Shown here piece by piece: positions 9,991-22,626 of a stretch of 64,000 nucleotides of DNA; position 1 is the first letter of the stretch; the number at the start of each line of letters is the position of its first letter. The DNA is taken from contig OZ012690.1 in the NCBI GenBank assembly GCA_963942565.1, positions 5,617,646 through 5,681,645 of the forward strand. The letters are read 5' to 3'. The stretch is from Maea johnstoni (taxonomy: Eukaryota; Annelida; Polychaeta; Spionida; Magelonidae). The notes below the pieces were generated by a model, which was not told the DNA's origin, made no database searches, and saw nothing but the letters and a program-made list of their open reading frames with translations. The translations under genes were made by a program, and so were the position numbers.

Positions 9991-12900
9991 ATGCGCAAAT
10001 ACTCTCCAGCAGGGCTGTTAAGCGAAATTATTTGCACTGCAAACTGAAGCAGTATACAGTTTCTGAATTAGCAAAGGTCCAATGCTCAGTAGTAAACACA
10101 ACCCTTCAAAATAGAAAGCACACAACCTTCTTAATAGATGTATTAATTAGAGATAGCTTAGCATTCTCCAGCAGGTGCCAACTCCTAAATCAAACCATAA
10201 AGTATGTGTGCCCATTGCCGGGTTTGATTCAATTGAGTATTACATAGTATTACATACTTATTCTTTAATTAATATCATTATATTGGAACCATTTATCTAT
10301 CTATCTATCAAAGCATCTATCTATCTATCAAACCATCTATCTATCTATATATTGAACCAGCTATCTATCAAACCATCTATATATCTATTTAACCATCTAT
10401 CTATTGAACCATCTTTCTATCTATCAAACCAGCTATCTATCTATCAAATAAATCAGCTATATCTATGTATTGAACCAGCTATCTATCCAATGAATGAATG
10501 AATGAGGGCTTAAAGGCACATCAGCACATTAGGCTATTTAGTGCCATTAATTGGTTTTTTTTTCGTAAAGTGGTTGTTTGCCATTGTTGAAGAACAATGG
10601 CAAAGCATGTGAAAGAAGAAAAAGCGGAAGAGAAAGAGCAGAGCCTTCATATCCAAAGATGACCAAGGGATCTTTTAGATGCATGGTATCCATAGACAGA
10701 TCCACACATCCCCATTTTTTATATAAGGCGAGCAGGGTGCCACGCTGGCGTAGGGTTGCCCGGGAGGTGCCAACTCCTATTGCACACAGTAGGTGTGCCC
10801 CTTGCGGGGTGCTATCTATCCATCAAACTATCTATTTTTCAAACCATCTAGCTATTGAACCATCTATCTATCGTTCGAACCAGCTATCTATCAAACCAGC
10901 TATCTATCAAATCATTAAGCTATATATTGAACCAGCTATCTATGTATCAAACCAGCTATCTACTTATCAAACCAGCTAGTAATAATGATAATCAATTATT
11001 CAACAGTGCTGTAGGATTGTATATGATAGGCAGCATTCACCACTTTGGGGCGGTGAATCCTGCAAAGTCATTATCTCCTCCTTGAACAGATAATACAACC
11101 TGGAAAATACACATCAAATGATAAACAAAGTCAATACATATAGGTATCACCAAAATAAAAGTAATACAAATAAGTCGGAATACGTTATACTAGTCTATGC
11201 ACAGGCACCATTGTGGTGGTAGAAAATTAATAGATGGGAAATGTATGGAATATTTAGGTATAACATGGGGTTATAATACCCACCAACAATTACTCAAACA
11301 GCCCAGGAAATCAAAAAATTGCAATGTAATCTGTAATGGTATTTACTAATAATGACAACCTTCATGGTGTGACTTTGGGAGTATGTACCACATATGTTGT
11401 AGGGTGACATGGCTCTGATTAATGTCTTTATCACCTGATTAAATTACATAACATAACTGATTGAAAAGACCAGTATTTCTAGTAGATTAATTGAATAATG
11501 CACTAAGTAACTTTTATTTACCATGACTAAGATGTGGACAAATCATGGTTTAAAGATCATGAATTTAAATGTAAACTTACCCATGTTCTTGAGTGCAGGG
11601 ACTGATGATGGGCACCTCACCGATGGGTTAAGCTGCTTTCAGTAGGCTCTCTGAAGATGATGGTGTTGAGTCCGATGAGGAGCAAGGTAGTACCATAACA
11701 TCTTTTAAAGATGACATTGCTTTTCCGGGACCGTCTGTTATGGTGAAGACAGGAGATCACTGTGTAGGCTGTGGCAATAAAGCACGCGCCAAACATGGCT
11801 GTGAAGAATTCCTTCCTTTCTTCCGTCTTCAATGACACCAAAAGAAGATTATCAGTAACAATAAATGATTGAAAAAACTACACAATAATGATGATGAAAA
11901 TTATAATAATATAAAGAATAATAATAATGACTCTAATAATAATGAATTTAATTATAATAATAATAATAATGAATATAATTATAATAATCTTGAAAGAATA
12001 ATAATTTAAGAAAAAACAATAATGGACGTAAACATAAACCCATTCAGGCCAGCAGCAGCCTTCAAAGCCTGACATTTTTTGATGACCGCCCCCTGACAAA
12101 AGCAAATTTTGAAAATAATCTATCGTACGCTCTATCTTTCTATTGAACCATTTATCTATCAAACCATCTATCTATTGAACCATCTTTTTATCTATCGAAC
12201 AGTCAATCCACATAGGCATCACCAAATAAAAGTAATACAAATAAGTCGGAATACTTAATACTAGTCTATGCACGGGCACCATTGTGGTGTGCAGGTCCAA
12301 CAAGGACGTAAATATAAATAATCGCACTCACAAACTTTGCCTATTCTACAGTATCTAAAATAAGACAAAAATAAATGGATTGTTTCACATATATTAATCA
12401 TGAAATGAAATAGATACTGAACTTAAGAGCATTCATACTTATTAACTTCTAATATCACAAAAGGGTTAATTTAGTATGCCCTTACTTAAAATGGTGTTTT
12501 TGGTATGCTTTGGTTATAACATGTTGCATTTTAGCCTACGTACCAAGGAACTGTATGTACAACTTTATAAAGTTAGCAAAAGCATGAACCAGTTATTCAC
12601 GAATGTCTACTGGGTACGATGGACCAAGTGTGAAAAAGCAAATCAAAAGCTTTTTATTTTCTCAAACATTTTGGGGGTAGAGAAGATCAAACTATTTAGC
12701 CTGACCACTCTAGAGGGAGGGTAAATAAAACTATTTATCCTACTTCTACAGAAGGCTGGTAAATATATTTCAAGCAATGACTGGTTGCTTGGCTCATCTT
12801 ATTGGCAAAGGGAACTTAATTTACCGGAGTCGCAAAAAAGGCCATGTGCATGTCCTTCAGTATGTCATAGAATATATCATCAGTACTATAAGTAAGACAA

Positions 12901-13225
12901 ACCTATCAATAATGGAAACATGTATTTATCTCTATGTTTATCTATCAATATCTAACATCTATCTACATGTCTGTTTGTCAGTCAGTATTTCTATCTATCT
13001 TTCTATCTATCTGTGTGGGCGTGCGCACTTGGACACACACAAATTATACATATATATATATATACATATATATATATGTATGTATGTGTGTATGTATGTT
13101 TCTAAGTATGTATGTAAATATGTGTGTGTTTACTTATAGATAAATATACATATGAATAAATGTGTTTTCATTATTGATAGCCATCTTACTTTTTGCACTA
13201 ATAGATATATAGTTTGAGTGCTTGA
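9991..13225. repeat. Monomer 4, type B (3235 bp)
   Basis: Type B with three extra marks shared with monomer 7: tattttt in CTAT tract b, tacgttatac near 11185, and ccgatggg in block A (R to H). Block A 11621-11826 (minus), block P 12752-12891 (plus). Confidence 0.95.
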
Positions 13226-16129
13226 ATGCGCAAATTTAAAGTAGCACAAATACTCTCCAGCAGGGCTGTTAAGCGAAATTATTTGCACTGCAAACTGAAG
13301 CAGTATACAGTTTCTGAATTAGCAAAGGTCCAATGCTCAGTAGTAAACACAACCCTTCAAAATAGAAAGCACACAACCTTCTTAATAGATGTATTAATTA
13401 GAGATAGCTTAGCATTCTCCAGCAGGTGCCAACTCCTAATTCAAACCATAAAGTACGTGTGCCCATTGCCGGGTTTGATTCAATTGAGTATTACATAGTA
13501 TTACATACTTATTCTTTAATTAATATCATTATATTGGAACCATTTATCTATCTATCTATCAAAGCATCTTTCTATCTATCAAACCAGCTATCTATCTATC
13601 AAATAAATCAGCTATATCTATGTATTGAACCAGCTATCTATCCAATGAATGAATGAATGAGGGCTTAAAGGCACATCAGCACATTAGGCTATTTAGTGCC
13701 ATTAATTGGTTTTTTTTTTCGTAAAGTGGTTGTTTGCCATTGTTGAAGAACAATGGCAAAGCATGTGAAAGAAGAAAAAGCGGAAGAGAAAGAGCAGAGC
13801 CTTCATATCCAAAGATGACCAAGGGATCTTTTAGATGCATGGTATCCATAGACAGATCCACACATCCCCATTTTTTTTATAAGGCGAGCAGGGTGCCACG
13901 CTGGCGTAGGGTTGCCCGGGAGGTGCCAACTCCTATTGCACACAGTAGGTGTGCCCCTTGCGGGGTGCTATCTATCCATCAAACTATCTATCTTTCAAAC
14001 CATCTAGCTATTGAACCATCTATCTATCGTTCGAACCAGCTATCTATCAAACCAGCTATCTATCAAATCATTAAGCTATATATTGAACCAGCTATCTATG
14101 TATCAAACCAGCTATCTACTTATCAAACCAGCTAGTAATAATGATAATTAATTATTCAACAGTGCTGTAGGATTGTATATGATAGGCAGCATTCACCACT
14201 TTGGGGCGGTGAATCCTGCAAAGTCATTATCTCCTCCTTGAACAGATAATACAACCTGGAAAATACACATCAAATGATAAACAAAGTCAATACATATAGG
14301 TATCACCAAAATAAAAGTAATACAAATAAGTCGGAATACGTAATACTAGTCTATGCACAGGCACCATTGTGGTGGTAGAAAATTAATAGATGGGAAATGT
14401 ATGGAATATTTAGGTATAACATGGGGTTATAATACCCACCAACAATTACTCAAACAGCCCAGGAAATCAAAAAATTGCAATGTAATCTGTAATGGTATTT
14501 ACTAATAATGACAACCTTCATGGTGTGACTTTGGGAGTATGTACCACATATGTTGTAGGGTGACATGGCTCTGATTAATGTCTTTATCACCTGATTAAAT
14601 TACATAACATAACTGATTGAAAAGACCAGTATTTCTAGTAGATTAATTGAATAATGCACTAAGTAACTTTTATTTACCATGACTAAGATGTGGACAAATC
14701 ATGGTTTAAAGATCATGAATTTAAATGTAAACTTACCCATGTTCTTGAGTGCAGGGACTGATGATGGGCACCTCACCGACGGGTTAAGCTGCTTTCAGTA
14801 GGCTCTCTGAAGATGATGGTGTTGAGTCCGATGAGGAGCAAGGTAGTACCATAACATCTTTTAAAGATGACATTGCTTTTCCGGGACCGTCTGTTATGGT
14901 GAAGACAGGAGATCACTGTGTAGGCTGTGGCAATAAAGCACGCGCCAAACATGGCTGTGAAGAATTCCTTCCTTTCTTCCGTCTTCAATGACACCAAAAG
15001 AAGATTATCAGTAACAATAAATGATTGAAAAAACTACACAATAATGATGATGAAAATTATAATAATATAAAGAATAATAATAATGACTCTAATAATAATG
15101 AATTTAATTATAATAATAATAATAATGAATATAATTATAATAATCTCGAAAGAATAATAATTTAAGAAAAAACAATAATGGACGTAAACATAAACCCATT
15201 CAGGCCAGCAGCAGCCTTCAAAGCCTGACATTTTTTGATGACCGCCCCCTGACAAAAGCAAATTTTGAAAATAATCTATCGTACGCTCTATCTTTCTATT
15301 GAACCATTTATCTATCAAACCATCTATCTATTGAACCATCTTTTTATCTATCGAACAGTCAATCCACATAGGCATCACCAAATAAAAGTAATACAAATAA
15401 GTCGGAATACTTAATACTAGTCTATGCACGGGCACCATTGTGGTGTGCAGGTCCAACAAGGACGTAAATATAAATAATCGCACTCACAAACTTTGCCTAC
15501 CCAGTTATTCACGAATGTCTACTGGGTACGATGGACCAAGTGTGAAAAAGCAAATCAAAAGCTTTTTATTTTCTCAAACATTTTGGGGGTAGAGAAGATC
15601 AAACTATTTAGCCTGACCACTCTAGAGGGAGGGTAAATAAAACTATTTATCCTACTTCTACAGAAGGCTGGTAAATATATTTCAAGCAATGACTGGTTGC
15701 TTGGCTCATCTTATTGGCAAAGGGAACTTAATTTACCGGAGTCACAAAAAAGGCCATGTGCATGTCCTTCAGTATGTCATAGAATATATCATCAGTACTA
15801 TAAGTAAGACAAACCTATCAATAATGGAAACATGTATTTATCTCTATGTTTATCTATCAATATCTAACATCTATCTACATGTCTGTTTGTCAGTCAGTAT
15901 TTCTATCTATCTTTCTATCTATCTGTGTGGGCATGCGCACTTGGACACACACAAATTATACATATATATATATATACATATATATATATGTATGTATGTA
16001 TGTTTCTAAGTATGTATGTAAATATGTGTGTGTTTACTTATAGATAAATATACATATGAATAAATGTGTTTTCATTATTGATAGCCATCTTACTTTTTGC
16101 ACTAATAGATATATAGTTTGAGTGCTTGA
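13226..16129. repeat. Monomer 5, type C (2904 bp)
   Basis: Has both the 96-bp deletion in CTAT tract a (junction about 13569) and the 244-bp net deletion (junction about 15500), plus the short microsatellite. Private changes: aatctcgaaag near 15147 and ggcatgcgcac near 15931. Block A 14777-14982 (minus), block P 15664-15803 (plus, one R-to-H change). Confidence 0.95.
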
Positions 16130-19100
16130 ATGCGCAAATTTAAAGTAGCACAAATACTCTCCAGCAGGGCTGTTAAGCGAAATTATTTGCACTGCAAACT
16201 GAAGCAGTATACAGTTTCTGAATTAGCAAAGGTCCAATGCTCAGTAGTAAACACAACCCTTCAAAATAGAAAGCACACAACCTTCTTAATAGATGTATTA
16301 ATTAGAGATAGCTTAGCATTCTCCAGCAGGTGCCAACTCCTAAATCAAACCATAAAGTATGTGTGCCCATTGCCGGGTTTGATTCAATTGAGTATTACAT
16401 AGTATTACATACTTATTCTTTAATTAATATCATTATATTGGAACCATTTATCTATCTATCTATCAAACCATCTATCTATCTATCAAACCATCTATCTATC
16501 TATATATTGAACCAGCTATCTATCAAACCATCTATATATCTATTTAACCATCTATCTATTGAACCATCTTTCTATCTATCAAACCAGCTATCTATCTATC
16601 AAATAAATCAGCTATATCTATGTATTGAACCAGCTATCTATCCAATGAATGAATGAATGAGGGCTTAAAGGCACATCAGCACATTAGGCTATTTAGTGCC
16701 ATTAATTGGTTTTTTTTTTCGTAAAGTGGTTGTTTGCCATTGTTGAAGAACAATGGCAAAGCATGTGAAAGAAGAAAAAGCGGAAGAGAAAGAGCAGAGC
16801 CTTCATATCCAAAGATGACCAAGGGATCTTTTAGATGCATGGTATCCATAGACAGATCCACACATCCCCATTTTTTATATAAGGCGAGCAGGGTGCCACG
16901 CTGGCGTAGGGTTGCCCGGGAGGTGCCAACTCCTATTGCACACAGTAGGTGTGCCCCTTGCGGGGTGCTATCTATCCATCAAACTATCTATCTTTCAAAC
17001 CATCTAGCTATTGAACCATCTATCTATCGTTCGAACCAGCTATCTATCAAACCAGCTATCTATCAAATCATTAAGCTATATATTGAACCAGCTATCTATG
17101 TATCAAACCAGCTATCTACTTATCAAACCAGCTAGTAATAATGATAATTAATTATTCAACAGTGCTGTAGGATTGTATATGATAGGCAGCATTCACCACT
17201 TTGGGGCGGTGAATCCTGCAAAGTCATTATCTCCTCCTTGAACAGATAATACAACCTGGAAAATACACATCAAATGATAAACAAAGTCAATACATATAGG
17301 TATCACCAAAATAAAAGTAATACAAATAAGTCGGAATACGTAATACTAGTCTATGCACAGGCACCATTGTGGTGGTAGAAAATGGTAGAAAATTAATAGA
17401 TGGGAAATGTATGGAATATTTAGGTATAACATGGGGTTATAATACCCACCAACAATTACTCAAACAGCCCAGGAAATCAAAAAATTGCAATGTAATCTGT
17501 AATGGTATTTACTAATAATGACAACCTTCATGGTGCGACTTTGGGAGTATGTACCACATATGTTGTAGGGTGACATGGCTCTGATTAATGTCTTTATCAC
17601 CTGATTAAATTACATAACATAACTGATTGAAAAGACCAGTATTTCTAGTAGATTAATTGAATAATGCACTAAGTAACTTTTATTTACCATGACTAAGATG
17701 TGGACAAATCATGGTTTAAAGATCATGAATTTAAATGTAAACTTACCCATGTTCTTGAGTGCAGGGACTGATGATGGGCACCTCACCGACGGGTTAAGCT
17801 GCTTTCAGTAGGCTCTCTGAAGATGATGGTGTTGAGTCCGATGAGGAGCAAGGTAGTACCATAACATCTTTTAAAGATGACATTGCTTTTCCGGGACCGT
17901 CTGTTATGGTGAAGACAGGAGATCACTGTGTAGGCTGTGGCAATAAAGCACGCGCCAAACATGGCTGTGAAGAATTCCTTCCTTTCTTCCGTCTTCAATG
18001 ACACCAAAAGAAGATTATCAGTAACAATAAATGATTGAAAAAACTACACAATAATGATGATGAAAATTATAATAATATAAAGAATAATAATAATGACTCT
18101 AATAATAATGAATTTAATTATAATAATAATAATAATGAATATAATTATAATAATCTTGAAAGAATAATAATTTAAGAAAAAACAATAATGGACGTAAACA
18201 TAAACCCATTCAGGCCAGCAGCAGCCTTCAAAGCCTGACATTTTTTGATGACCGCCCCCTGACAAAAGCAAATTTTGAAAATAATCTATCGTACGCTCTA
18301 TCTTTCTATTGAACCATTTATCTATCAAACCATCTATCTATTGAACCATCTTTTTATCTATCGAACAGTCAATCCACATAGGCATCACCAAATAAAAGTA
18401 ATACAAATAAGTCGGAATACTTAATACTAGTCTATGCACGGGCACCATTGTGGTGTGCAGGTCCAACAAGGACGTAAATATAAATAATCGCACTCACAAC
18501 CTTTGCCTATTCTACAGTATCTAAAATAAGACAAAAATAAATGGATTGTTTCACATATATTAATCATGAAATGAAATAGATACTGAACTTAAGAGCATTC
18601 ATACTTATTAACTTCTAATATCACAAAAGGGTTAATTTAGTATGCCCTTACTTAAAATGGTGTTTTTGGTATGCTTTGGTTATAACATGTTGCATTTTAG
18701 CCTACGTACCAAGGAACTGTATGTACAACTTTATAAAGTTAGCAAAGGCATGAACCAGTTATTCACGAATGTCTACTGGGTACGATGGACCAAGTGTGAA
18801 AAAGCAAATCAAAAGCTTTTTATTTTCTCAAACATTTTGGGGGTAGAGAAGATCAAACTATTTAGCCTGACCACTCTAGAGGGAGGGTAAATAAAACTAT
18901 TTATCCTACTTCTACAGAAGGCTGGTAAATATATTTCAAGCAATGACTGGTTGCTTGGCTCATCTTATTGGCAAAGGGAACTTAATTTACCGGAGTTGCA
19001 AAAAAGGCCATGTGCATGTCCTTCAGTATGTCATAGAATATATCATCAGTACTATAAGTAAGACAAACCTATCAATAATGGAAACATGTATTTATCTCTA

Positions 19101-19391
19101 TGTTTATCTATCAATATCTAACATCTATCTACATGTCTGTTTGTCAGTCAGTATTTCTATCTATCTTTCTATCTATCTGTGTGGGCGTGCGCACTTGGAC
19201 ACACACAAATTATACATATATATATATATACATATATATATATGTATGTATGTGTGTATGTATGTTTCTAAGTATGTATGTAAATATGTGTGTGTTTACT
19301 TATAGATAAATATACATATGAATAAATGTGTTTTCATTATTGATAGCCATCTTACTTTTTGCACTAATAGATATATAGTTTGAGTGCTTGA
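16130..19391. repeat. Monomer 6, type A (3262 bp)
   Basis: Same variants as monomer 3, including gagttgc in block P, which only these two units have. Block A 17787-17992 (minus), block P 18918-19057 (plus). Confidence 0.95.
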
Positions 19392-22300
19392 ATGCGCAAA
19401 TACTCTCCAGCAGGGCTGTTAAGCGAAATTATTTGCACTGCAAACTGAAGCAGTATACAGTTTCTGAATTAGCAAAGGTCCAATGCTCAGTAGTAAACAC
19501 AACCCTTCAAAATAGAAAGCACACAACCTTCTTAATAGATGTATTAATTAGAGATAGCTTAGCATTCTCCAGCAGGTGCCAACTCCTAAATCAAACCATA
19601 AAGTATGTGTGCCCATTGCCGGGTTTGATTCAATTGAGTATTACATAGTATTACATACTTATTCTTTAATTAATATCATTATATTGGAACCATTTATCTA
19701 TCTATCTATCAAAGCATCTATCTATCTATCAAACCATCTATCTATCTATATATTGAACCAGCTATCTATCAAACCATCTATATATCTATTTAACCATCTA
19801 TCTATTGAACCATCTTTCTATCTATCAAACCAGCTATCTATCTATCAAATAAATCAGCTATATCTATGTATTGAACCAGCTATCTATCCAATGAATGAAT
19901 GAATGAGGGCTTAAAGGCACATCAGCACATTAGGCTATTTAGTGCCATTAATTGGTTTTTTTTTCGTAAAGTGGTTGTTTGCCATTGTTGAAGAACAATG
20001 GCAAAGCATGTGAAAGAAGAAAAAGCGGAAGAGAAAGAGCAGAGCCTTCATATCCAAAGATGACCAAGGGATCTTTTAGATGCATGGTATCCATAGACAG
20101 ATCCACACATCCCCATTTTTTATATAAGGCGAGCAGGGTGCCACGCTGGCGTAGGGTTGCCCGGGAGGTGCCAACTCCTATTGCACACAGTAGGTGTGCC
20201 CCTTGCGGGGTGCTATCTATCCATCAAACTATCTATTTTTCAAACCATCTAGCTATTGAACCATCTATCTATCGTTCGAACCAGCTATCTATCAAACCAG
20301 CTATCTATCAAATCATTAAGCTATATATTGAACCAGCTATCTATGTATCAAACCAGCTATCTACTTATCAAACCAGCTAGTAATAATGATAATCAATTAT
20401 TCAACAGTGCTGTAGGATTGTATATGATAGGCAGCATTCACCACTTTGGGGCGGTGAATCCTGCAAAGTCATTATCTCCTCCTTGAACAGATAATACAAC
20501 CTGGAAAATACACATCAAATGATAAACAAAGTCAATACATATAGGTATCACCAAAATAAAAGTAATACAAATAAGTCGGAATACGTTATACTAGTCTATG
20601 CACAGGCACCATTGTGGTGGTAGAAAATTAATAGATGGGAAATGTATGGAATATTTAGGTATAACATGGGGTTATAATACCCACCAACAATTACTCAAAC
20701 AGCCCAGGAAATCAAAAAATTGCAATGTAATCTGTAATGGTATTTACTAATAATGACAACCTTCATGGTGTGACTTTGGGAGTATGTACCACATATGTTG
20801 TAGGGTGACATGGCTCTGATTAATGTCTTTATCACCTGATTAAATTACATAACATAACTGATTGAAAAGACCAGTATTTCTAGTAGATTAATTGAATAAT
20901 GCACTAAGTAACTTTTATTTACCATGACTAAGATGTGGACAAATCATGGTTTAAAGATCATGAATTTAAATGTAAACTTACCCATGTTCTTGAGTGCAGG
21001 GACTGATGATGGGCACCTCACCGATGGGTTAAGCTGCTTTCAGTAGGCTCTCTGAAGATGATGGTGTTGAGTCCGATGAGGAGCAAGGTAGTACCATAAC
21101 ATCTTTTAAAGATGACATTGCTTTTCCGGGACCGTCTGTTATGGTGAAGACAGGAGATCACTGTGTAGGCTGTGGCAATAAAGCACGCGCCAAACATGGC
21201 TGTGAAGAATTCCTTCCTTTCTTCCGTCTTCAATGACACCAAAAGAAGATTATCAGTAACAATAAATGATTGAAAAAACTACACAATAATGATGATGAAA
21301 ATTATAATAATATAAAGAATAATAATAATGACTCTAATAATAATGAATTTAATTATAATAATAATAATAATGAATATAATTATAATAATCTTGAAAGAAT
21401 AATAATTTAAGAAAAAACAATAATGGACGTAAACATAAACCCATTCAGGCCAGCAGCAGCCTTCAAAGCCTGACATTTTTTGATGACCGCCCCCTGACAA
21501 AAGCAAATTTTGAAAATAATCTATCGTACGCTCTATCTTTCTATTGAACCATTTATCTATCAAACCATCTATCTATTGAACCATCTTTTTATCTATCGAA
21601 CAGTCAATCCACATAGGCATCACCAAATAAAAGTAATACAAATAAGTCGGAATACTTAATACTAGTCTATGCACGGGCACCATTGTGGTGTGCAGGTCCA
21701 ACAAGGACGTAAATATAAATAATCGCACTCACAAACTTTGCCTATTCTACAGTATCTAAAATAAGACAAAAATAAATGGATTGTTTCACATATATTAATC
21801 ATGAAATGAAATAGATACTGAACTTAAGAGCATTCATACTTATTAACTTCTAATATCACAAAAGGGTTAATTTAGTATGCCCTTACTTAAAATGGTGTTT
21901 TTGGTATGCTTTGGTTATAACATGTTGCATTTTAGCCTACGTACCAAGGAACTGTATGTACAACTTTATAAAGTTAGCAAAAGCATGAACCAGTTATTCA
22001 CGAATGTCTACTGGGTACGATGGACCAAGTGTGAAAAAGCAAATCAAAAGCTTTTTATTTTCTCAAACATTTTGGGGGTAGAGAAGATCAAACTATTTAG
22101 CCTGACCACTCTAGAGGGAGGGTAAATAAAACTATTTATCCTACTTCTACAGAAGGCTGGTAAATATATTTCAAGCAATGACTGGTTGCTTGGCTCATCT
22201 TATTGGCAAAGGGAACTTAATTTACCGGAGTCGCAAAAAAGGCCATGTGCATGTCCTTCAGTATGTCATAGAATATATCATCAGTACTATAAGTAAGACA

Positions 22301-22626
22301 AACCTATCAATAATGGAAACATGTATTTATCTCTATGTTTATCTATCAATATCTAACATCTATCTACATGTCTGTTTGTCAGTCAGTATTTCTATCTATC
22401 TTTCTATCTATCTGTGTGGGCGTGCGCACTTGGACACACACAAATTATACATATATATATATATACATATATATATATGTATGTATGTGTGTATGTATGT
22501 TTCTAAGTATGTATGTAAATATGTGTGTGTTTACTTATAGATAAATATACATATGAATAAATGTGTTTTCATTATTGATAGCCATCTTACTTTTTGCACT
22601 AATAGATATATAGTTTGAGTGCTTGA
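19392..22626. repeat. Monomer 7, type B (3235 bp)
   Basis: Same three extra marks as monomer 4. Block A 21022-21227 (minus), block P 22153-22292 (plus). Confidence 0.95.

Larger units (their letters stand above)
6729..16129. repeat. Higher-order repeat, A-B-C trimer, copy 1 (9401 bp)
   Basis: Three consecutive monomers of 3262, 3235 and 2904 bp. The same order, with the same private variants, follows immediately in 16130-25538. Shared private marks include a C-for-R change in block P of the first unit, tattttt in CTAT tract b, gttatac, a block A R-to-H change in the second unit, and the combined 96-bp and 244-bp deletions in the third. The copies differ by 8 bp in length because the microsatellite near 15990 is one 8-bp step shorter. 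The last few hundred bases of the third unit differ more, so the duplicated segment may end before the nominal border. Confidence 0.88.
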
